From: JABFRZ01 sp031413955
Lineage (GTDB): Bacteria > Planctomycetota > UBA1135 > GCA-002686595
Assembly (NCBI GenBank): GCA_031413955.1
Contig: JANOGB010000260.1
Location: 1 to 64,000 of the forward strand
Direction: 5' to 3'
DNA length: 64,000 nt
The first letter of the stretch is position 1. Every line of letters starts with the position of its first letter. This document shows positions 43,512 through 54,879 of this stretch, one piece after another. Both the position numbers and the translations under genes were made by a program. The notes under the pieces were generated by a model. It was not told the DNA's origin. It saw only the letters and a list, made by a program, of their open reading frames with translations, and made no database searches.

Positions 43512-44420
43512 TCACCGAGCCTCCAGCGGGATGTAGCCCTTTTCCTTCACCAGTGCCTGCCCTTCCGGCCCGAGCACCCAGGCGATGTACCGCTGGACGT
43601 GCTCCGGTGCGCTCGGGGGCGTGTAGAAGAACATCGGCCGCGCGATCGGGTAGGTCTTGTCGAGCGTGTTCGCGATCGACGGCTCGATCCCGGGCTCGCC
43701 CTTCTTCCTCGAGATCTTCAGCACCTTGACCTTGTTCGTCCGGTAGCCGATGCCGCTGTAGCCGATGGCGCTCGGTGTATTCTCGACCAGCGCGACCACG
43801 TCCTTCGACCCGTTCAGATCGCGCGAGCCCGGCTTGAAGTCGGCCTTCTTCCCGACCACAGCCTCGCGGAAGTAGTGGTAGGTGCCCGAGTTGTTCTGGC
43901 GGCTGACGCGTACGATCTCGTCCGGTGCGCCTTGGATCACGACCCCGAGGTCGCTCCACTTGCCGAACCGGCCGCCCTCGCGGTAGATCTCGCCGAGCTC
44001 ATCGATCGAGATCTCCGTCAGCGGGTTGCTCGGGTGCACGTAGATCGCGAGGGCGTCGTAAGCGACCTGTGTCTCCTCCGGGGCGCCGCCGTACTTGGCC
44101 TTGGCCTTCTCCACCTCTTCGAGCTCGAGGTGGCGCGAGCTGTTGGCGATGTCGCAGGTGCCGTTGAGCAGCGCAGCGACTCCGATGCCGGAACCACCCC
44201 CGGACACCTCGACCGACACGTCCGGCGCGACGCTGCCGTAGGCCTCGGCCCAAGACTGGGCGAGGTTGACCATGGTGTCGGAGCCGATGTTGGCGATGGT
44301 ATGCGAGGTCTCGGAGACGTCCTTGCCGCTGGACTTGCCACAGCCAGCTGCGGATGCGGCCGCGAGACCGATCGCCGTGACGATCCGGGGCCAGGTCTTC
44401 GCTCGGGTGCAGGGTTTCAT
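43512..44420 (-). CDS. pstS: Phosphate-binding lipoprotein PstS
   Basis: Binding protein that delivers phosphate to PstCA. The 302-residue protein has a signal with lipobox-like SAAGC. The mature protein begins with IANIGSDTMVNLAQSWAEAYG and has VSGGGSGIGVAALLNGTCDIANSSR, both phosphate-contacting segments of the PstS fold, and later RQNNSGTYHYF. It overlaps phoU by four bases and is followed by a hairpin. Confidence 0.93.
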   Translation of the reverse strand: MKPCTRAKTWPRIVTAIGLAAASAAGCGKSSGKDVSETSHTIANIGSDTMVNLAQSWAEAYGSVAPDVSVEVSGGGSGIGVAALLNGTCDIANSSRHLELEEVEKAKAKYGGAPEETQVAYDALAIYVHPSNPLTEISIDELGEIYREGGRFGKWSDLGVVIQGAPDEIVRVSRQNNSGTYHYFREAVVGKKADFKPGSRDLNGSKDVVALVENTPSAIGYSGIGYRTNKVKVLKISRKKGEPGIEPSIANTLDKTYPIARPMFFYTPPSAPEHVQRYIAWVLGPEGQALVKEKGYIPLEAR

Positions 44421-45559
44421 GGGGTGCTTCGGGTTGGGACGGGATTCGGTACGGAAGCGCCGCCCTCGTTGTCCGCCGCCACGGCCTCGATCAGGTCGTG
44501 GACCTGCGTCTTCAGGAAGCGGTAGGCCTCTTCGTAGGCGGCCTCGATCTCGGCCGGCGCGCCCCTCGTCTTGGAGGGGTCCTTCAGCGCCCAGTCGATG
44601 TACACGGCCTTGCGTGGCGGCGGCGGCAGGGCCTTCTGCGCGGACTTGTCGAGCCCGACGATGATGTGGAAGTAGTCGGCGTTGGGGACCTGCTCGATGC
44701 GCCTCGGCACGCTGCGCGAGATGTCGTGCCCCTTTTTCTGCAGGAAGCGCCGGGTGTACTCGTCGATCGGCTGCGGCTCGAGGCCCGCGCTGGCGAACAG
44801 GAACTTGTCGAGCCGCAACGAGTTCGCGATCGCCTCCGCGATCTGGCTGCGGCAGGAGTTGTGCTCGTCCACGAACAGGAGCCGGAACACCTCGCTGCCC
44901 AGGTGCTTCGCGTACTGCCCGGTGCACATGTAGATCGTGTCCTGGCAGATGTTCTTGGCCTGGTCGGAGACGCGCTCGAAGCGGTAGGCGATGGTCGAGA
45001 GCGGCGCCAGCGACTCGAGCGGCAGGCGGCCTTCCTGTGCGGAGCGGAGGATCTCGGTGTTGAGGTCCCAGCGCTGCACGTCCACGGCGTCCTCGACGCC
45101 CATGGTGGCCTTGGCCAGCCCGACGTCCTGGGTGAGGAAGGCCCGCACCGCGTCGCTCAGCATCGGGATCGAGAGATTCGCCATGTCCACGAAGCGCTGC
45201 GTGGGCACCGGCAGCTTCTGGTCGATCAGCTTGAGGGTCTGCCGCGCGATGCTCTCGGCGTAGTCGCCGATGCGCTCGAGCTCGAGGTTCAGCTTGATCG
45301 AGGCGTAGACGAAGCGCAGGTGCCCGGCCACCGGCTGCTGGCGTACCAGGAACTCGAGGCACAGCCGGTCGGTCTCCTTCTCCAGCTCGTCGATGCGCTG
45401 GTCGCGCAGGATGACCGAGTAGGCCACCTGACGGTTCCCCTCTTGCAGGGCCCGGACGCAGTCGCGCAGGGCCTGCTCGGCCAGCCCCGCCATGGCCTGG
45501 AGGTGCTCCCGGATCCGGTCGATCTCGCGCTGCAGGGACTCTTCTAGATGGGTTGCCAT
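44417..45559 (-). CDS. phoU: PhoU fused to an ArsC/LMW-phosphatase-like domain lacking its catalytic Cys
   Basis: A protein of 380 residues. Residues 1-220 are a two-repeat PhoU, with ERIGDYAESI and ERVSDQAKNI metal-binding motifs; PhoU links phosphate transport to PhoR signalling. Residues 225-350 have an LMW phosphatase/arsenate reductase fold: FRLLFVDEHNSCRSQIAEA replaces the usual FVCxGNSCRS, SAGLEPQPID follows, and DWALKDP keeps the acid Asp. The nucleophilic Cys position is Asp231, while Cys236-Arg237 remain. The domain is therefore probably a sensor rather than an enzyme. It is the first gene of the pst operon. Confidence 0.9.
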   Translation of the reverse strand: MATHLEESLQREIDRIREHLQAMAGLAEQALRDCVRALQEGNRQVAYSVILRDQRIDELEKETDRLCLEFLVRQQPVAGHLRFVYASIKLNLELERIGDYAESIARQTLKLIDQKLPVPTQRFVDMANLSIPMLSDAVRAFLTQDVGLAKATMGVEDAVDVQRWDLNTEILRSAQEGRLPLESLAPLSTIAYRFERVSDQAKNICQDTIYMCTGQYAKHLGSEVFRLLFVDEHNSCRSQIAEAIANSLRLDKFLFASAGLEPQPIDEYTRRFLQKKGHDISRSVPRRIEQVPNADYFHIIVGLDKSAQKALPPPPRKAVYIDWALKDPSKTRGAPAEIEAAYEEAYRFLKTQVHDLIEAVAADNEGGASVPNPVPTRSTP

Positions 45560-45623
45560 GTATGTGGCGGAGGGTGGCGGGTCCTCGGGCCCGCGGACCT
45601 GACCATTGGGTCTTGACCGGCCT

Positions 45624-45629
45624 TTTATA
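45624..45629 (-). promoter_or_regulatory. Probable -10 element of the pst operon
   Basis: TATAAA on the minus strand (45629-45624), 64 bases before the phoU ATG. No -35 hexamer is recognisable, as at activator-dependent promoters, but no convincing Pho box was found. Confidence 0.35.
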
Positions 45630-45713
45630 GCGGAAGGCGAGCGGTCGAGCCCGTTTCCTGTGCGCCGAGCCAGGCCGCCCGGGCCGATCCTGTTCCGTCT
45701 GCAGCCGCGTTCC

Positions 45714-45719
45714 TATACT
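45714..45719 (+). promoter_or_regulatory. -10 element of the gene at 45732
   Basis: TATACT is 12 bases before the ATG, giving a nearly leaderless transcript. The -35 region (TGTTCC) is weak. Confidence 0.45.
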
Positions 45720-45731
45720 GCGTCGAGATTG

Positions 45732-46310
45732 ATGAACGACTGGCGCATCCATCGCCGTGAGCCGCGCTGCACGGGGTGCGAGCGGCCTTTTCAGGAGGGC
45801 GAGCCCTTCTACTCGCTGCTTTTCTTCGAGGGGGATCGCCTGCGTCGCGAGGACCGCTGCCCGACCTGCTTCGAGGCGCCCAACCCGGCTGCGGACGTGC
45901 TCTTCTGGCGCACACGGCACCAGTCCGACCGGCGCGCGCGCTTCGCGGTCGACTTCGGGGCCATCGAGGAGCTCTTCCTGGGCCTCGAAGGGCGCCGCGA
46001 GGAGCGCCTCCAGGAACTCCGTTACCTGATGGCCCTGCTGCTCTTGCGCAAGAAGCGCCTCAAGCTGGTCGGGGTCCGCCGGCACGCCGCGGGGGAGACC
46101 CTGTGCGTGCGCCGACCGCGCCGGCAGGAGGAGTTCGAGGTGCTGGTCTTCGAGCTCGACTCCGAGCGCGCCATGGTCCTGAAGTCCGAGCTGGCGCGCG
46201 TGTTCGAGGGGGCGGGAATCGAGTCCCTGGCTGCTCCTCGCGTGGAGCCCGTCCCGGATGCAAGTGGCATCCAGGTGGCGGAAGCCCCCACGCCCGACTC
46301 GCGCAGCTAA
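45732..46310 (+). CDS. Conserved-type hypothetical with zinc-ribbon-like N-terminus
   Basis: A protein of 192 residues. Two CXXC pairs near the start (CTGC at about 13-16 and CPTC at about 44-47) form a probable zinc ribbon. The rest is a helical region LQELRYLMALLLLRKKRLKL and a beta-rich tail ending in an acidic disordered end. It resembles small uncharacterised planctomycete proteins, but I recognise no named family. It lies divergently from phoU and upstream of mraZ; regulation of nearby genes is possible but unsupported. Confidence 0.7.
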   Translation: MNDWRIHRREPRCTGCERPFQEGEPFYSLLFFEGDRLRREDRCPTCFEAPNPAADVLFWRTRHQSDRRARFAVDFGAIEELFLGLEGRREERLQELRYLMALLLLRKKRLKLVGVRRHAAGETLCVRRPRRQEEFEVLVFELDSERAMVLKSELARVFEGAGIESLAAPRVEPVPDASGIQVAEAPTPDSRS

Positions 46311-46452
46311 GCGGCGCTCGAAGAACTTCCGAGCGGCTCGAGCCCGTTCACCGCGCGCGCTGGAACCCCAGGATTCCTCGTTGTTTTCCGGCGTTTCGCC
46401 GCCGTGGCCCGGGCGCGCCTGCAGAACTTCTCCAAGTTTTCTCCACTTGGCA

Positions 46453-46481
46453 TTCGCCAACCTCGCGGCGGCACCTATACT
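46453..46481 (+). promoter_or_regulatory. Promoter of the division/cell-wall cluster
   Basis: A good -10 TATACT (46476-46481) is preceded, at 17 bases, by a weak TTCGCC (46453-46458). A better TTGGCA at 46447-46452 is 23 bases away. It reads into mraZ. Confidence 0.45.
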
Positions 46482-46498
46482 CACGCGAGTTCAGTCAG

Positions 46499-46515
46499 GT
46501 GGCGCAAAGTGGCAC
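46499..46515 (+). promoter_or_regulatory. Possible MraZ-binding direct repeats
   Basis: GTGGC occurs at 46499-46503 and 46509-46513, with a 10-base period, and the second is part of AAAGTGGCAC. MraZ is known to bind direct repeats of this kind (GTGGG or AAAGTG cores at 10-base spacing) ahead of its own gene. They lie just downstream of the -10 element, where binding would block transcription. Confidence 0.45.
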
Positions 46516-46566
46516 TCACAACAAGCCAGATCGCACACGGGAAACCAGCGGGTGGGGGCGGGGGCG

Positions 46567-47064
46567 GTGTTCACCGGTGACTCCATCCACACGCTCGACC
46601 CGAAGAATCGGGTCTTCGTTCCCAAGCGCTTCCAGGAGCAGCTCGGGCGCGACGCGGAGGGCTTGCAGGTCGCGGTCCTGACGCGTGGCTTCGAGGGCTG
46701 CCTCTTCCTCTTCTCCAAGCAGGGCTACGACCAGGTGTTGCAACGCCTCACGACCCAACCCTTCGGGGGCGCGCAGCTGCGCACGATGCAGCGGCTTTTC
46801 TTCTCCAACGTGCACGAGACGCCGCTCGACACGTCGGGGCGCGTGCTCCTGCCCGAGAAGCTGCGCAAGTACGCCAGCATCGACAAGGAAGTGGTGATGG
46901 TCGGGGTCGCGGACCGGGCCGAGATCTGGGACCGCGCGCGCTGGGAGAAGTTCGAGGCCGAGAACGACGACCACTTCGACGACCTGGACGTGGTCCTGGT
47001 CGGTGGGGGTGGCCCGGGTGGGGGCGGCGGCTCGGGCGGGGGGAATGGCAGTGGCAGAGGCTGA
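46567..47064 (+). CDS. mraZ: Transcriptional regulator MraZ
   Basis: First gene of the division/cell-wall cluster and probable autorepressor. The 165-residue protein has two AbrB-type swapped-hairpin repeats: TGDSIHTLDPKNRVFVPKRF and a second ETPLDTSGRVLLPEKLR. The GTG at 46567 gives the family-typical short lead to FTGD; a GTG at 46552 would add five residues. After about residue 140 a Gly-rich tail follows, which is unusual for MraZ. It ends 3 bases before the rsmH start. Confidence 0.88.
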   Translation: MFTGDSIHTLDPKNRVFVPKRFQEQLGRDAEGLQVAVLTRGFEGCLFLFSKQGYDQVLQRLTTQPFGGAQLRTMQRLFFSNVHETPLDTSGRVLLPEKLRKYASIDKEVVMVGVADRAEIWDRARWEKFEAENDDHFDDLDVVLVGGGGPGGGGGSGGGNGSGRG

Positions 47065-47067
47065 ACC

Positions 47068-48087
47068 ATGATCGCCACGGGGGGCAGCATGCCGAACGAT
47101 TCCGGCCAACGAGTGCACGTTCCGGTCCTCCTGGGCGAGGTGCTCACGGCACTGCGCGGTTCGTCCGCGCCCGAGGAGCTGACGGGCTGGATCGTGGACG
47201 GGACGGTGGGCGCCGGCGGGCATGCGCGCGCGCTGCTCGAGCACTTCCCGGCCGTGAAGCTCTTCGGCGTCGATCAAGACCCGGAGGTGCTGGCCTACGC
47301 GCGCCACGCATTGTCCGACTTCGGCGCGCGCGTGCACCTGTGCCAGGCGCGCATCTCGCAGCTCTATCCGCGCCTGTGCGCGGCCGGAGCCATGCCGGTG
47401 GTCGGCTTCCTGCTCGACCTCGGCGCCAACTCGCTGCACTTCGACCGGCCCACGCGTGGCTTCAGCCTGCAGGCCGACGGTCCGCTCGACATGCGCATGG
47501 ACCCGACGCGCTCGCGCACGGCCGCGGACATCGTCAACCGCTGGGACGAAGAAGATCTGGCCGACCTTTTCTTCTACGAGGGCGACGAACGCAACTCGCG
47601 CGCCATCGCGCACGCCATCGTCGAGTCGCGCGCGCGCTCACCCTTCACGCGCACGGTGCCGCTGGCCGACCTGATCGCGCAGTGCCAGGGCGGCGGACGC
47701 GGCCGCATCCACCCCGCCACGCGCTGCTTCCAGGCCCTGCGCCGGGCGGTCAACGAGGAGGGCGAGGAGCTGCGTCACGGCCTGCGCGTCGCCGAGCGCG
47801 CGCTGATCGATGGCGGGCGCCTGGTGGTCATCACCTTTCACTCCTTGGAGGACGGCTTCGTCCGCAAGGTGCTTCAAGAGCGCGCCCGGGAGGGCTCCTG
47901 GCAGCTGGTCAACAAAAAGCCCCTTGGACCGGGGGCCGCCGAGCGCCGAGCCAATCCCCGGGCGCGCTCTGCTCTCTTGCGTTGTGCCGTGCGCGTGCGC
48001 GTGCCGGTCGCGCCCCGCGGCGACGTGTTTCCGGGGGGGGACGACTTCCCCGAGTTCGCCGAGGAGGAAGCGGAGAAAGGCGAGTGA
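47068..48087 (+). CDS. rsmH: 16S rRNA (cytosine-1402 N4)-methyltransferase
   Basis: Methylates C1402 in the ribosomal decoding centre. The 339-residue protein starts HVPVLLGEVL after a short lead and has the SAM motif DGTVGAGGHARALLE, then GVDQDPEVLAYAR, LLDLGANSLHFD and RGFSLQADGPLDMRMD. VITFHSLEDGFVRK is characteristic. An in-frame ATG at 47089 is the other candidate start. GTGA overlap with the following gene. Confidence 0.93.
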   Translation: MIATGGSMPNDSGQRVHVPVLLGEVLTALRGSSAPEELTGWIVDGTVGAGGHARALLEHFPAVKLFGVDQDPEVLAYARHALSDFGARVHLCQARISQLYPRLCAAGAMPVVGFLLDLGANSLHFDRPTRGFSLQADGPLDMRMDPTRSRTAADIVNRWDEEDLADLFFYEGDERNSRAIAHAIVESRARSPFTRTVPLADLIAQCQGGGRGRIHPATRCFQALRRAVNEEGEELRHGLRVAERALIDGGRLVVITFHSLEDGFVRKVLQERAREGSWQLVNKKPLGPGAAERRANPRARSALLRCAVRVRVPVAPRGDVFPGGDDFPEFAEEEAEKGE

Positions 48088-48398
48088 AGCGCCCCCTCGC
48101 CGGCTGGTGTGTGTGCGCCCTGGCGCTCGCGAGCGGCGTGCTCACGGCCGGGCTTGCCGCCGCGAACCGCGCCCGCGGCGACGAGCTCGACCGGCTCGAG
48201 CGCTGGTGCGAAGCCCAGTCGCGCCGCAACGAGCTGGCGCGCGTCGAGAACCACCGCCAGGAGTGTCATCTGCTCTTCCCCGGGAGCGCCAGGCTCCAGC
48301 CTGGCTCTTCTCCTCTTCTCCGAGCGGCCACGGAACAGAGCCAGGCTGGAGCCTGGCGGTCCCAGGATCCCAGCGCTGGTAACGAGGCCGCTCCGTGA
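48084..48398 (+). CDS. FtsL-position small membrane protein with repeat-derived tail
   Basis: A protein of 104 residues with a GTG start in the rsmH stop. One membrane helix (about 5-27) is followed by a charged helical stretch (RARGDELDRLERWCEAQSR) that could form a coiled coil as in FtsL, the usual gene between rsmH and ftsI. No heptad signature is strong enough to prove this. From about residue 66 the sequence is translated from a family-A repeat, so the ancestral C-terminus is lost or altered. Confidence 0.65.
   Translation: MKRPLAGWCVCALALASGVLTAGLAAANRARGDELDRLERWCEAQSRRNELARVENHRQECHLLFPGSARLQPGSSPLLRAATEQSQAGAWRSQDPSAGNEAAP
48276..48367. repeat. Family-A palindromic element, copy 6 (inside the FtsL-like gene)
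   Basis: Boundary CCCGGGAGC, left arm GCCAGGCTCCAGCCTGGC, a spacer with CTTCTCC runs, right arm GCCAGGCTGGAGCCTGGC and boundary GGTCCCAGG. It lies wholly within an open frame, as does the copy in wzt. Confidence 0.8.
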
Positions 48399-50769
48399 GT
48401 CCGCACGAGGTCTTGCTCTCCGCTTCCGGCCTGCGCCCGATGAGCGCCTTCGTGGTCGTCGGCGCGGTGGTGCTGGCCGTAGCGCTGTGGGTCGCGCGCA
48501 TCGCCACCGGCGACGCGCAGCAACCCAACCGGGTGCGTTCCGAGATGGGCGAGGCACCCGCCTATTCGATCGCCTCCGGCGACGGCCAGACGATCGCGCG
48601 CTTCGCGCCGCGCTTCGACCTCGAGCTCTCGCCGCGCAGTCTGTGGCAGGCGCACACGCCGCGCCGCATGGCCGAGGCGCTGGCGCTGGTGCTGGGCGGA
48701 AAGCCGAGCGCGCGCGAGCTGCTGGCGGCGCTGCTGCCGGATGCGGACGCGAGCGGCCGCGTGCACGTCGACGACTGGCAGCTCACCCTGCGCCAGTCCC
48801 AGCGCATCCAGGACTGGATCGCGGACGGCGCGGGCAGCGGCAAGGGGTCGCTCGAGGGCCTGGCCCTCGCGCGCGCCGGCGAGCGTGCTTTCCAGCTCGT
48901 GTGGCAGCCCGAGATCCTGCTCTCTGAAGAGCAGCGCAGGCGCCACGGCGTTTCCCAGGCCTGGCGCTGGGCGCGCCGTCTCGCCGACGGTCTGTATTCC
49001 TGCCGCCACGACATCCCGCTCGACATCCCGCTCGACCAGGCGCTCGGCTCCGAGGCCGCGGCGGGCCGCGCGCGCGACGAGATCTGGAAGGCCCTGCTGC
49101 CGACGGCCTTCGCGCGCCCGATCCGTGGTCTCGCGCCGGATCTCGTGCTGCCCCTGCGCGCAGAGCTCGAGGCCCAGGGGGTCGCGACCTGGCAGATGCA
49201 CATCGCCTATGCCCGCGACCGCGTCTATCCGGCGGGCGAGCACGAGCTCTACGGCAGCTGGGGCTATCTCGGGCCCGAGGCGACCAAGCCGGCGCCGCGC
49301 GCAGGGCTGGAGAGCGTGTGCGATCGGCTGCTGGCCGACAAGCGCTACGCCTTTGTCGAGCGCGGAGCGGAGCGCTACCACTGGCTCGACGACCGGCCGG
49401 TGCGCGGCGAGCGCGCCAGCGGCTACCTCGGCTTCCTGCCCGCGAGCGAGCCGCCGGTCGTGCGCACGACGCTCGACCTCGGACTGCAACGCTTCCTGGG
49501 CGAGGAGCTGCGCGCGACCCTCGCGACGCACGCCGCGGCGCTCGCCATGGGCATCGTCGTCGACGTCGAGAGCGGCGAGATCCTGGCGGTGGATTCGGCC
49601 GAGGCGTATGCGATCCAGCCCTTCGCGCCCGTCTACCACGTGTTCACGGTCGGCTCGACCTTCAAGGTCCTGACCATGGCGACGGCGCTCGAGGAGGGCG
49701 TGGTCACGCCGCACACGACCCTCGACGCCGGTCAGGGCGAGTACCGCGTCGTCTACCCGGACGGGACGTCCAGCGGGCGCGTGATCCGCGAGGCCGAGGG
49801 CGCGCTCACGGGCACCGACACGGCCGGGCGCTTCTTCGCCTACTCGGTCAACGCGGCCCTGGCGCAGATCGGACTCCGCATCGACGACCAGCGCTTCCAC
49901 GACACCCTCGCGCGCCTCGGCTACGGCCGGGCGCCGGGCTCCGGCCTCGGCCCCGAGCGCGCCGGGAACCTGCCGTCCACGCCCTGGTCCTACGCCTACA
50001 CGCACGCTTCGGTCGGCTTCGGACACGAGCTCTCGACCACGCTCTGGCGCCACGCGGAGGCCCTGGCCACGGTCGTGCGCGGCGGCGAGCACCGGCCCCT
50101 GGCGCTCTTGCGCTCGGTCGAGCAAGGGGCGCAGCACCTGGACGTTCCGGGCGCGGCAGCCACGCGCGTCTTCTCGCGCGAGACCAGCGAGCGGGTGCGC
50201 GAGATGATGCGCCTGGGCGCGAGCGAAGGGACCGGACGCGAGGTCGGCCGCGCTTTTCAGAGCAGCGTGGCGCGGGCACAGGGGAGCCAGCCGAGCCCGG
50301 GTTCGTTCGACCTCGGCACCAAGACCGGGACGGCGCAAAAAGTCCCGAGCGAGCTGTGCGTGCACGTCGAGCTAGGAGAGCGCGCGCGCTGGGAAGCCGA
50401 GGGCTTGCCCGCCACTCAGGCGCGCATCGACGCGCTGAGCGGTATCGAAAAGCCCCATGGGCGTTGCTACACCAGCTCGATCTGCGCCTTCGGTCGGGCG
50501 CCGAACCACCCCCGAGAGCTCATGGTCCTGCTGGTCGTCGACGAGCCGCGCGGCAAGGAACGCTTCGGCAGCCGCGTCGCGGGCCCGGCCGCCGAGCGCG
50601 TGCTTGCGGAGGCTCTGGGCCTGACCAGGAACGGCTGCGCGCCGACCTTCGAGGTCGCGCCGGGCTTCGGGGCGACCACGCTGGCGCTGGGGCGCGCCGG
50701 CCTGGACCTGCGCGGCACGGAGAGCCTGGCCTTGCGCAGCACGGAAACAGCTCCTTGGGGGCCTACGCG

Positions 50770-50773
<4 letters not shown>
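48395..50773 (+). CDS. ftsI: Division-type penicillin-binding protein (FtsI-like transpeptidase)
   Basis: Cross-links septal peptidoglycan. The 792-residue protein has one membrane helix (about 15-35), a long periplasmic pedestal region, and a transpeptidase domain with all three active-site motifs: SxxK as STFK (Ser421, Lys424), SxN as SVN (484-486) and KTG (643-645, KTGTAQK). It is longer than typical FtsI (about 580) because of an expanded N-terminal domain and a 60-residue C-terminal tail. The GTG start overlaps the preceding stop. Confidence 0.88.
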
Positions 50774-52305
<1,532 letters not shown>

Positions 52306-53733
52306 CCGGGCGCTTCACGCTGGGCGAGCTCGCGCTCGCGACCGGCGCGCGGCATCTCGCCGGCCACCCCGGGCTCGCACTCGCGGGGGTCTCGACCGAC
52401 ACGCGCACGCTGAAACCGGGGGAGCTGTTCCTGGCGCTCTCGGGCCCGAACTTCGACGGCAATCGCTTCGCGGCCCAGGCCCTGGCGGCCGGCGCGGGCG
52501 CGCTGCTCCTGTCCACGGACTGCGCGCCGTGCGAGTGTCCGGCGCACGTGGGGCTCTTGCAGCACCCCGATCCGCGCCGCGCGCTCGGCGCCCTGGGCGC
52601 CTGGTACCGCACGACGCTCGTGGCCACGGTGCTGGGCGTGACGGGCTCGTCCGGCAAGACGACCACCAAGAACATCCTGCGCGAGCTCTTCGCGGGGCTC
52701 TTCCCGGTCGTGGCCTCGCCCAGTTCGTTCAACAACGACATCGGCGTGCCGCACACGCTGTGTCTCGCCGACCAGACGACGCGCCTGGTCGTGGTCGAGA
52801 TGGGCACGAACCACCCCGGCGAGATCGCCGCCCTGTGCCGCATCGCGCGCCCCGAGATCGGCATCATCACCAACGTGGGCGCCGCGCACCTCGCCGGCCT
52901 GGGCTCGCTGGAAGGCGTCGCACACGAGAAGGGCGCCCTGGCCGAGAGCCTGCCGCCGGCCGGGCTGTGCGTGCTCAACGCCGCCTCGCGCCAGCGGGCC
53001 GAGCTGGCGGCGCGGACGCGCGCGCGCGTGCTCACCTTCAGCGTCGAGGGCAGCGGGGCGGAGCGCGGCGACCTGGATGCGCGCGAGCTCTTCTTCCACG
53101 CCGGCGGGACGACTTTCAAGCTGGACGGCTGCAAGCTGGATGGCCGCGAGGTGACCTCGCCGCTGGTCGGCACGCACAACGTCGAGAACTTGCTGGCCGC
53201 GCTGTGCGTGGCACAGGGGCTCGGGATCGAGCTCGAGCGACTCCTGCCGGCGGTCTCGAACCTGCGTCCGACGCGCGCGCGCATGGAACGCATCGAGCTC
53301 GGCGGCATCACGCTGTTCGACGACTGCTACAACGCCAACCCGCAGTCGCTGCGCGCCGCGGTGCGCGTGCTGTCCGGCCTGCACGGCTACCAGCGGCGGG
53401 TGCTGGTGATGGGGGACATGCTCGAGCTGGGCGAGCGCTCGGCCGAGCTGCACCGCGAGCTCGGGCGCGAGGCGGCGCAGGCGGGCGTGGATTCGATCCT
53501 GCTGGTCGGCACGCACGTCGCGGCCGCCGCCTCGGGCGCGCGCGAGGGTGGCATGGGGGCGGAGTCCCTGGTGCACTTCCGCTCCACCGCGGAGGCCGCC
53601 CTCGGCGCGACCGAGCTGGTGCAGCCCGGCGACGTGGTGCTGGTCAAGGGCAGCCGCGGCATGGCGCTCGAACACGTGGTCGATGCGCTCAAGCAGCGCT
53701 TCGGCCCGGCCCAGCCACTCCAGGTCTGACGCG

Positions 53734-54879
53734 ATGCTGTACGAGCTGCTCTACGAACGGGCGGACCTGCGTCTGTTCGGGTACATCTCGTTCCGCATGG
53801 CCATGGCCGCTCTGACGGCCTTCGTGCTGGCGCTGTGGTGGGGCAAGCACGTGATCGTGTGGATGCGGGCCAACCGCATCCGCGAGGATGTGACCAAGGC
53901 GCCGCACGAGGAGCTGGTGAAGCTGGCCCAGAAGGCGGGCAAGGGCGAGACCCCGACCATGGGCGGGAGCTTCCTCGTGGCGGCCCTCATCGCGGCCGTC
54001 CTCCTGTGGGCGCGCCTGGACAACCTGCAGATCGTGCTCTTCGTGCTGCTCATCGCGGGCCTCGCGGCGGTGGGCTTCGTCGACGACTACAAGAAGCTCG
54101 CCATCCCCGGCTGCAAGGGGCTCTCGTCGCGCGCGAAGATGGGTGGGCTCTCGGCCGTCGCGCTCGCGGTGCTCCTGATCCTGTGCTGGTACGCCAAGAC
54201 CACGGGCCGGGCATCCCTGCTCGACCTCTACGCGCCCTTCCTGAAGGAAGCGGCGCTGCCGCTGGCGGCCTGGGGCGTGCCGGGCATCGCGCTCTTCCTG
54301 GTCTTCGAGTGGTTCGTGATCGTCGGCGCCGCGAACGCGGTCAACATCGTCGACGGGATGGATGGTCTCGCCGCCGGCTGCGCCGTCATCTCGGCCGGCG
54401 CGCTGCTCGTCCTGTGCTACGTCACCGGCCGCGCGGACTGGACCGCGTACCTGGGGCTGCCGCACGTGCCCCTGGCGAGCGAGATGGCCGTGGTGGGCGC
54501 AGCGCTGTGCGGCGCGGCGCTGGGCTTCCTCTGGTACAACGCCTACCCGGCGCAGATCTTCATGGGCGACTCCGGCTCGCTGCCGCTGGGGGGCGCGCTG
54601 GCCTGGCTGGCGGTGGTCTCCAAGCAGGAGCTCGTGCTGCCGCTGATCGGCTGCGTGTTCGTGCTGGACCTCTCCACGAGCTTCCTGCAGACCTTCTGGT
54701 ACAAACGCACGCGCCGGCGTCTGTTCACCATGGCGCCCATCCACCACGGCCTGCAGCGCTACGGCGGCGTGTTCGTCGCGCGCGAGCAGGGTTGGCACGA
54801 GGTCAAGGTCGTGGTTCGTTTCTGGATCGTGGCCGCCTGCGGCGCCACGGCCAGCCTGGCCCTCTTGAAGCTCAGGTGA
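53734..54879 (+). CDS. mraY: Phospho-MurNAc-pentapeptide translocase
   Basis: Forms lipid I on the cytoplasmic membrane face. The 381-residue protein has ten membrane helices with GFVDDYKK (Asp pair), NAVNIVDGMDGLA and the C-terminal APIHHGLQR His motif, all catalytic or Mg-binding. GETPTMGG is the expected N-terminal signature. murD, normally next, is missing; ftsW starts at its stop codon. Confidence 0.95.
   Translation: MLYELLYERADLRLFGYISFRMAMAALTAFVLALWWGKHVIVWMRANRIREDVTKAPHEELVKLAQKAGKGETPTMGGSFLVAALIAAVLLWARLDNLQIVLFVLLIAGLAAVGFVDDYKKLAIPGCKGLSSRAKMGGLSAVALAVLLILCWYAKTTGRASLLDLYAPFLKEAALPLAAWGVPGIALFLVFEWFVIVGAANAVNIVDGMDGLAAGCAVISAGALLVLCYVTGRADWTAYLGLPHVPLASEMAVVGAALCGAALGFLWYNAYPAQIFMGDSGSLPLGGALAWLAVVSKQELVLPLIGCVFVLDLSTSFLQTFWYKRTRRRLFTMAPIHHGLQRYGGVFVAREQGWHEVKVVVRFWIVAACGATASLALLKLR

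Noticed and set aside
45600..45618. TGACC direct repeats upstream of phoU as a Pho box
   Set aside because: The repeats are 14 bases apart, not 11, and lack the CTGTCAT core, so they do not fit a PhoB site.
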